From Pyxicephalus adspersus (taxonomy: Eukaryota > Chordata > Amphibia > Anura > Pyxicephalidae), in NCBI RefSeq assembly GCF_032062135.1, contig NC_092858.1:162571256-162635255 (forward strand): DNA of 64,000 nt, read 5' to 3'. Shown here piece by piece: positions 56,961 to 64,000 of the stretch. The first letter of the stretch is position 1, and each line of letters opens with the position of its first letter. The notes under the pieces were generated by a model. The model did not search any database. It was not told where the DNA came from and worked only from the letters and a program-made list of their open reading frames with translations. Position numbers and translations under genes: made by a program.

Positions 56961-58256
56961 GGATGGTTCTGAATACTGTTGAAAATAGCGCCATGTATTT
57001 CCCATATTTGCTGCAGCATTTTTGAGGAGCCGAGGATGGCTTGGTGATATACCCCCAATGGGGTGGGTCCTTGATGCCCTTGGTTTAAAGAAAGTTAGGT
57101 GAATAATGACTGGTGTCATTCACCCCAGAAAAAGATCGGTGGCGGTGGGTTGGGAGTCTATGGGGAACATTGCTGGAAAGGAGGAGAGCTTTGAAGAGTT
57201 AAGGGTATAACTGTACCTATAATATTTAAATGCAACTAATGTAAATATCTGAAGCATGTGCATATGTCAAAAGGAAACATGGGGGCAGAATGAGAGAGCA
57301 AAGGACCTTCGTTGCTCTTCAATCAAAAGTTGGGGGCAAGGTGATGACCTAGCTGTGTTACAAACTTTGGCAAAGGCTCACCTATCTACCAAATCTGTAT
57401 ACATTTTATGAATGTTGAACAGTGTAGCCTCATGCAGGTAAATATTTCTGAGTATTTTTGTGTTCATACAGAATACAGCTTTAAAAGATAAGAGTTTATA
57501 GACTGCACAAGCATATACTCAATCACATGCACACCAGTGCACATACTGTCTCCCTTTGTATATAAAGCAGCCTGGGGCAGGAGGGGGGAGGATCACAGGA
57601 GGACATGGCTAAGTTCACTTCTGTTTAATTTTAAATCTGAGATCTTCTAGATTGATGACAGCTCCTTAAAACAGTACTTTGAAAGGGGACAAAAGGTCCC
57701 CTGTTGTGAGGTGAGGAAGCGGGTGGCATGAAAACATCCTGCAGGGGGGTTGATGCTTCTGGCTTCCAACAAGATGATGCTGTCAGTAAAGAAGGTAGGA
57801 GAGGTGTGCGAGAAGCCAAAGTGTTCCAGAAAGATCCTAAAATAGTACATATGCTGCAGAGTCACCCCGACCGCTGCTGCTGATAACAAAGTCCTTAGAC
57901 TCATGTTAAAGCTACATACCAGGCAAATAAGAAAATTGTGCTTTCATCCTGGCAGTCATCTTGATTGAAGTAAGATAAATCACAAAGTCTGGTTACCTTT
58001 TTTCTTTAAATGGTCTTTTATCCATCCTGTTTACTAAATCTACCATGATAGAAATGTTTACAGCATAAATTATTATGTAAAAAACCAACAAACTAGTGGT
58101 TTAGTTAAAAATGTTTTGGCAAAATTTTGGGTAAAATTTGGGTAAATATTGGGTAGAACCATATACACTTGTTTCATGGTTTTGAATAAAGCAGGACTGA
58201 ATCAGAACCCCAATTAGATGTTTACTTCTATCTGAGGCTCAATTTGAAATATTTTG
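56961..58256. other. no recognisable feature
   Basis: Overlapping minus-strand frames of 62 and 85 codons at 57631-57904 lie in moderately GC-rich sequence without known domains. Nothing else was seen. Confidence 0.35.
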
Positions 58257-58556
58257 AGTGTTTCTCAAACAGGTCTCAGTAAAACCCCATGGCTCCCCAA
58301 GAGGTTGCTAGGGGTTCCTTGAGCAATGAGTGGTTTGTGACTCTCAAATCAGTTTAACTGGTACCAATGATGTTTTTGGCTATCTGTAAGGGTGGCATAC
58401 TTCCCAATGGCAAGAAATGTAAAAGCCATTCTTCCTACTGACCACAACACTTAAGGACTGTAAGCTGTAGATATAGTAGGTATAGAAGGAGCTAACTGAA
58501 GACCTGAAAGTTTTTTCAAGGATTCCCCCATTTAAAAAAGATTGAGAAACTCTGCT
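58257..58556 (-). mobile_element. hAT-like repeat, CAGTGTTTCTCAACC family, inverted copy
   Basis: Contains GGGGTTCCTTGAGCAATGAG, CCAATGATGTTTTTGGCTAT, GAAGACCTGAAAGTTTTTTC and AAAGATTGAGAAACTCTG, in the same order and orientation as 26085-26365. Confidence 0.75.
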
Positions 58557-58914
58557 CCAACATATTGTTCTGGTGAAAACAGTTACCAGACAGGAATTGA
58601 GGGCAAATCTACAGATTGCCACTACAAAACCGAACCCTATATCATGTTCTTAGTTATAGGGTGCTATTACGCGACTGAAGCTCATGCAGGCAAGAGGAAA
58701 ACTCCAACACTGTATAAGTTTTCCAGACTGTTGCACTGGAAGGTGTTGCCTTGGACTACCCTATTGCCATATTTTACCCAAGAAACACAAACTTGGCCTA
58801 TGTCTGAACTAATAATTTTTTAATACATCACTAGAATGTTTGATGTACAGTTGGGTATATTCTATAGCTTTTTTTCCCAGTCTGTATCCCTGCTGCAATT
58901 TTTTTCTCATATTG
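58557..58914. other. no recognisable feature
   Basis: Unassigned sequence. Confidence 0.4.
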
Positions 58915-59105
58915 GGCCTGATTTATGAAAGCTCTCCAAGACTGCAGAAAATAGAATAACATGGGTGATCCAGAAAACTTTGAGTTGATTTCTTAAAAGT
59001 TATTTGCTAGTAGATCAGTCCTGGATCAGATCCATTACAGGTTTGCTACATCCCTTAGGTTTTCCCGCGATAGTCTATCTTCTACAGTTTTGGAGATATC
59101 ATTAT
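58915..59105. mobile_element. palindromic MITE, GGGCCTGATTTAT family
   Basis: Starts TGGGCCTGATTTATGAAAGC. GGTGATCCAGAAAACTTTGA and ATTACAGGTTTGCTACATCC are inside, with TCTATCTTCTACAGTTTTGG near the right end, which is worn. Confidence 0.82.
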
Positions 59106-60481
59106 TAATGCCATCTCTTCTTGGCAGATAGGTCTGTGTTGTGTAATCTAATAGACAGAAATCCTTTAGCAGGTAAAACCACATTTATATGTAGGGATTT
59201 CACTGCCTGAAGTTCAGCTTCAAGCTAAATTCCCTATATATGGAAATAACATCATAGGACACAACTAGATGCCCAGAATCCTGGCCCATGCCACCATTAG
59301 GGTTGAGTAAACTTTGGAAAGTTTGATCAAGCATCTTTCAATTGAATCTTGCAACGTTTGCAACACTTTGAAACTTAAACTAGGCTTCAAATAAGTGCAT
59401 TACACTGTATTAAGTGGTTAGGGTAGCTCCCTAACACCCCTTTGCAATCAGATAATGAGGCCACAACCACTTCCTCATCCTTGTCCAAAAGCCATTGCCT
59501 TTGGATCAGGTCTTTTACTCATAGAAGCCCCTTGGAAATCTAAAACGGAAAAAAAATGACAGAGAGATATAGATTTCAACTTTAAAATCTGTAGAATTCA
59601 GTTGAAATTTAGCATCATCCAAACCCCAACATCAACTCTGCATGTGCAAGACAGCTGCTCTTCCACTGGGCCCACCTCCCAGATTTTGCTCTATGGGTCC
59701 CAAGTCGCTCTGTTGTTCTTATTTACAACCATCAGCCTTTGATTTTTAGATCTGTGTATGTAAATGTACGATTTACTAGCACGTTGTTTATTATGCTTTT
59801 TGCTGTATTTGTACTAGACTGCACTCTGTATGGTGTTGTGTTTCCTACACTCAAACAATAGTAAAAATGGAAAGTTGAATTGATCCATTTCACTTGCTAG
59901 CGATGTTGCTTTTTATGGCTTTCTGTTTCTTGCTGATGTAGAAGTCTTTAAATGCAAGGAAATATTTTTATGTTCTGTTCTTTGTTTTAAATTATAGGAG
60001 GTATAATAGGAAAGTCACTCAGTTTATTAAATGTTGTGGGTTTTAGTGTTGTGGTATTCAGAAACTTTAGCATTACAATGGGACTTGCAAATTGCATCAT
60101 GACATCATCTAATAGTTTTTTACCTGTATTGGCAGACTTAATTTAAAATTGACCAGAACAGAAACAACATTTTGTAATTGTGAAAGAGCTATAAAGTATT
60201 GCACGCACTGATATAATTATTATTTGGAACTACAAGTCATAGCCTAGCCTGGATTCTGTCTTGACATGTTCTATCTCAGCTGACTGTATATTATTCCTAT
60301 TGGAATAGCTCAGAAGGACTCTGCACATGTTTCCAGAAACCACATTTCCTGTTACTTCCTATGGAAAGCCAATACTGCCATCTGCTGTCTCCTATATTAC
60401 TTCACTGCAAAAAAAAATTCAGCATAAGATATGTTTGCAAAAAAATAAAAAATAAAATAAATAAACACAAACTGTGGTTAA
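59106..60481. other. no recognisable feature
   Basis: Unassigned AT-rich sequence. TAGGGTTGAGTAAAC near 59299 resembles a hAT start but has no partner. Confidence 0.35.
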
Positions 60482-60843
60482 AGCAGAACTAAACCACAAA
60501 AATTACAGCCAGACCAGTGCTTTATTGCAGAGGAGACAGGTGATGTCATGTCTGCAATAAAATACCATTACCTGTGTGATGGGGATTTTTAAAATATACT
60601 CACCTGTCCCCAATAAGTTGCAGGCTCCCCATCTTCTTTCCTTCTATCCCTAGTTCTGATCTTTGACATTCTTGATTGGCTGGAGCGGGATGACATAAAT
60701 CATGTGCAAGCACGCAAGAGTTCACTCAGTCCCAGCAGCCCCAGCATTGTTTTTTCTAAAGAAGACAAGCGATGGGGCAGGTACAAACGTTTTATTGCAG
60801 AAGGGACATCGACTGACCCTACAAAAATTATTCTGTCTGGTCT
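60482..60843. mobile_element. TTAA-bounded MITE of the AGTGGAACTAA family
   Basis: TTAA (60478-60481) then AGCAGAACTAAACC. The worn right end GTCTGGTCT is followed by TTAA (60844-60847). Middle blocks GATCTTTGACATTCTTGATT, TTATTGCAGAAGGGACATCG and GACTGACCC match the copy at 61628. It is 362 bp, almost the same length as that copy. Confidence 0.72.
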
Positions 60844-60847
60844 TTAA

Positions 60848-61134
60848 TATTTTTTATTTTGTGGAACTATATTTTCTGCTTTCTGACAGTTTTTAACTAT
60901 TATACTTAAGGTGGCAGGTAGAACACAAAGTGATATTTATTGATAAGGTGCACACCCTGTAGGCCTAGCCCAGTATATTAATTTCGATAGAACTTTTATA
61001 TTTTCTAATCAGAAAGGTTTAACAGTATTTCAGTGTAAGGGGTGAGTGTCTTCAAACCTGCCAAGTTGTCTTTTTCTAAACTTCTTATCCACTCCACTTA
61101 CTTTTTATTACAACATAAACACAAATCATAAGTG
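60848..61134. other. no recognisable feature
   Basis: Unassigned sequence. Confidence 0.35.
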
Positions 61135-61300
61135 TCAGGAATTTTTGTCATGCAACAGTACAATGATCCCAATTACACCAAGAAATCTGCAACTGAATGG
61201 CTCAAAGGTGTTGCAATATCCCAGTCCGAATCCAGACCTCAACTCAATAGAAATGCTGTGGCAAGAAGTTAAGAGAGCCATGCATGAAAACACAATGAAA
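61135..61300 (+). pseudogene. short Tc1-type transposase remnant
   Basis: TGCAACAGTACAATGATCCC (NDP region of the second catalytic Asp), AATCTGCAACTGAATGGCTC (SATEWLK), then in a shifted frame PNPDLNSIEMLWQEVKRAMH, matching the Tc1 motif SPDLNPIExLWxxxKRAVH. It is a different lineage from the remnant at 34185. Frameshifted, with only about 55 codons surviving. Confidence 0.8.
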
Positions 61301-61627
61301 AATCATAGGTTTTTGTATATTTTTTTGTACAATTGCTAATTTCTTTAATAATTTTTACTAAATTTTATAATCCAAGTGAATTATTTGCAAAGTATTAGTA
61401 CTACCTGTTACCTGTAAGAAAACTGATATACTGGTATATGCTGACATTTTTGAAAAATAATAAAAATATGAAAAAATGAAGAGAAAATGAGATGAGGCAG
61501 AAGTTACAGGAGTTCTAGCCATTGGGCTGCCATAGTTATACTTCTTTTGGTTGGTAAATTTGAACTAATTTGAAAGTTTAACAAAATCCTTCATTTATTG
61601 CATTTTTATTCTTTAAAAGCATTTTAA
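61301..61627. other. no recognisable feature
   Basis: AT-rich sequence right of the Tc1 remnant. Confidence 0.4.
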
Positions 61628-61990
61628 AGTGGAACTAAACACACATTAGTCACCTGTCCCCATTCCCTTGCAGCAAGCTGTCATCTTCTTCTTTCTTCTC
61701 TTCCAATAGATGATCTTTGGCCATCTTGATTCGTCAGGCTGGGATGATAAAACTCACACACAGGTGTGCAGGGTTTTGTGTGTTCACGGCATGCGCAGAG
61801 GAAGTCAGGATTGCTGGGTATCTTGGCAACCAAAGCTGAAGGTGTCTATGTGCGGCTCAGCTTTTTGCCAGAAATCCAGAACAATCAGGTAGGTAGGAGG
61901 GATTATTGTAGAAGAGACATCGCCTGACCCTTTCTGCAATAATGACCTGCCTGATTAGGGAAAGCCTGAACATGAAACCTTAGTTGTGCT
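61628..61990. mobile_element. TTAA-bounded MITE of the AGTGGAACTAA family, complete
   Basis: TTAA at 61624-61627 and 61991-61994. The ends are AGTGGAACTAAAC and, reverse-complemented, AGCACAACTAAGG. It is 363 bp and contains ATCTTTGGCCATCTTGATTC, CACGGCATGCGCAGAGG and GAAGAGACATCGCCTGACCC. The TTAA target suggests a piggyBac-like origin. Confidence 0.78.
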
Positions 61991-61996
61991 TTAAAG

Positions 61997-62295
61997 GATG
62001 AGTAGCCAACCGTCTGACAGGTGGACCTTGGCTCTGGCTGGTGTACCCACCAGCGGGGTGGAGCTTGGCTTGGGGAAAGCACCAGCCAGAGCATTGGACC
62101 ACGTCTCCTGGAGCCATTGCAGGCTCAAAGCGGTGGGCGAGTTGTGTCTCTGGAGAGTGGGCAGGTTCTGGCATCATGACATCACTCTGGGGGGAAGTTT
62201 TTTCTGCTTTAGGTGACACGCGGCTCCCCATGAATGCGCGGTCCGGAGTCCATGCATTTAGTGGTCCACAAGCTCCGAAAGGTTGGAGACCACTG
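61997..62295. mobile_element. non-autonomous hAT element, CAGTGGTC...GACCACTG family, copy 3
   Basis: The right end AAGGTTGGAGACCACTG is intact. The left end (GATGAGTAGCCAACCGTC) is a worn match to CAGTGGTCTCCAAC. The 8-bp duplication is CTTTAAAG (61989-61996) against TTTTAAAG (62296-62303), one mismatch. It is 299 bp, with CTGGCATCATGACATCACTC and AGGTGACACGCGGCTCCCCA as in copy 2. Its target is the very end of the preceding MITE. Confidence 0.85.
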
Positions 62296-62303
62296 TTTTA
62301 AAG

Positions 62304-64000
62304 GGACAGTTGTGGTGAAAAAAATGCAAATGTGTACCTTAACAATATTTTTTTATTAGTTATACTTAGTTTACATCTTTATATATGTTTATATATTATA
62401 GATATAGTTTTTTATTCTTCACCTAAATCAGAGTATGGCAGGGCCATGTTGTTTGCCTGCTTACTGTGTGCTAAAAGATGTTCCTCTTGTTGGAAGAATT
62501 GGAAGAATATGTATCCAAATACACCTGTTCTAATCTTCATGATTAGAGAGAACTCTTTAGTTTTAGGTTGAAGGCTGCAGAAAAGTTGTCAGGTTTTATA
62601 TTTCTCCCGCGAAGAAATAGGTCATAGTTACTTCTGCCAAAAAAGTGAGACCCCACACACTGAGAACGCCGAATTTAATGAGAACAATGACTGCTCCGTT
62701 GTATGTCCCCTAATTACCACCAGATGTACCCGACCTCTACTCATACAAATAGATTTGCCGGAATGGCTGAAACCTAATGATACATTATAGGCATTCAGAA
62801 TGTAGCGGCTCACTGTTCAAAGAGGAGGTGTGGCTGGACCCATATCTCACTTACAAGGAAATGTTTTCTTATATGTGTTATTGTATAAGCAGGAAATGGT
62901 ATTGGGGCAGTTTCTAGAACACCTAATACCTGCCATGGTTTATTTTTACAGAAAACGCTGGTTGAAGCTACTGTATATTATTCTACATGGATGATAAATG
63001 TAATGTTTCTATTGCAGTATTTCAGAGAATGTAAATTATAATGCCATGTGTTGTGTAAGTACAGGGGTCAGCGAGCATGATGAGTAGAAAAAGCAAGCTA
63101 CCAGTCTGAAATCTTAAGTGATATAGCACACACATACACAGTGTAAAGGACAACTCCAATAAATACTGTTCAGACAAGGAAGTGGGGCCAGGAAGGAACT
63201 GGAACAACTTATTACAAATAGAGGAACAATTCTGCCCTTCTTTATTTCTGCTTAACATTTGAAAGCCCCAAGTTCTTTAACGCCTTACATCATCCAAAAC
63301 TCATGGTTACAACTAAAGGGGACCAGTAAAGCCTTGTACAGACAATAATAATTGCAATAATTGATCATAAACAATGGCATTATAATGTACAAGCACCCTA
63401 CAGACATTACTGTTCTGTTCCATAGAGAAGGATGGGAATGGGTGGGTTGGAGTCATTCTGATGCATCCTCTACATTAGAAAACAATCACTAAATGATGTT
63501 GGAGGCATGCGCTATATTTTATATTCACAGATATTCTTGGGTAAGAAAATCTGTCATCCGCCCACATAAGCAAATATGATACATGAGCCACAATATACAA
63601 TTTTTTTTTACCATTAAAAAGGAAACTTAAGCTCAAGCTATGGCTGTTTTAGGCTGAAAGGTGCGATTCTGGAGAATGTTGTCAGCCATATATGTAGGCA
63701 GAAGGCAGCATTGCATTTTGTCCGCTTTGTCATTTACTGGGGCCATTGTTTAGGCATGGCATTGCGGCTAGCCTCAGAGTACAAACCAGAAATAAGGGGT
63801 TTATAATGTTCTATATAAAGCATACACATTCAAGACCTCCATTGTGCCACACATCCATAGGAAACTAATGGCATTCATCCATCTAACTCTATTGGAATCT
63901 CTAATAATTTATTAGGTGTAGCCAAAATCTGCTTTTTCCTGTCTTCCTCTCCAGATATATTCGCCATGTGTCTTATAAACTACCATGACCCTGCACTGTT
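62304..64000. other. no recognisable feature
   Basis: Unassigned. CAGGGGTCAGCGAGC at 63062 resembles a hAT end but no opposite end was found. Confidence 0.35.

Noticed and set aside
63062..63077. CAGGGGTCAGCGAGC as a hAT end
   Set aside because: No opposite terminal repeat or 8-bp duplication was found.
1..64000. CRISPR array, operon, or prokaryotic feature
   Set aside because: No regularly spaced direct repeats with unique spacers, no ribosome-binding sites, and the repeat content is clearly vertebrate.

Overview
The window looks like non-coding, repeat-dominated nuclear DNA of a vertebrate. It is AT-rich and CpG-poor outside transposons, with no convincing multi-exon gene, rRNA, tRNA, operon or bacterial feature. 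The repeat set points to an anuran, most likely a ranoid (true-frog type) genome. It includes short palindromic elements starting GGGCCTGATTTAT, TTAA-bounded MITEs with CCTCCCT or CCACCT ends, a tRNA-derived SINE sharing its 3' tail with an L2/CR1-group LINE, and several non-autonomous hAT families. The taxon is inferred from recalled repeat types, not from a database search.

Layout. 1-8 kb: a minus-strand LINE fragment, a SINE split by a hAT element, a degenerate tandem repeat, a second LINE fragment and a second hAT copy. 9-19 kb: degenerate tandem repeats, foldback MITEs, a piggyBac-like MITE and a decayed mariner transposase. 19-25 kb: more MITEs and hAT repeats, then a palindrome-rich hAT copy next to a 76-bp inverted repeat and a hammerhead-ribozyme-like motif. 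26-32 kb: stacked MITEs, a piggyBac-like element inside another MITE, and a second mariner. 32-38 kb: a 34-bp minisatellite, SINEs, a Tc1 transposase remnant split by a hAT element, and LINE tails. 38-47 kb: hAT elements, a duplication around half a MITE, a large foldback and CpG-rich MITEs. 47-64 kb: mostly unassigned sequence with scattered MITEs, microsatellites, a 143-bp tandem duplication, a second hammerhead-like motif and more hAT elements.

The best-supported structures are hAT-type insertions with 8-bp target-site duplications readable directly, several of them inside other mobile elements, so relative insertion order can be deduced. The most unusual signals are two hammerhead-like RNAs with the same core but different, compensated stem II sequences (24291-24328 and 54480-54523), probably from Penelope-like elements, and chains of TTAA-bounded foldback modules inside one hAT family (34674-34956 and 23360-23780).

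No protein-coding gene can be asserted. Two weak coding candidates (a possible terminal exon at 4988-5107 on the minus strand and a 42-residue ORF at 17229-17357 on the plus strand) are given only as findings. All transposase and reverse-transcriptase remnants carry stops or frameshifts and are non-functional.
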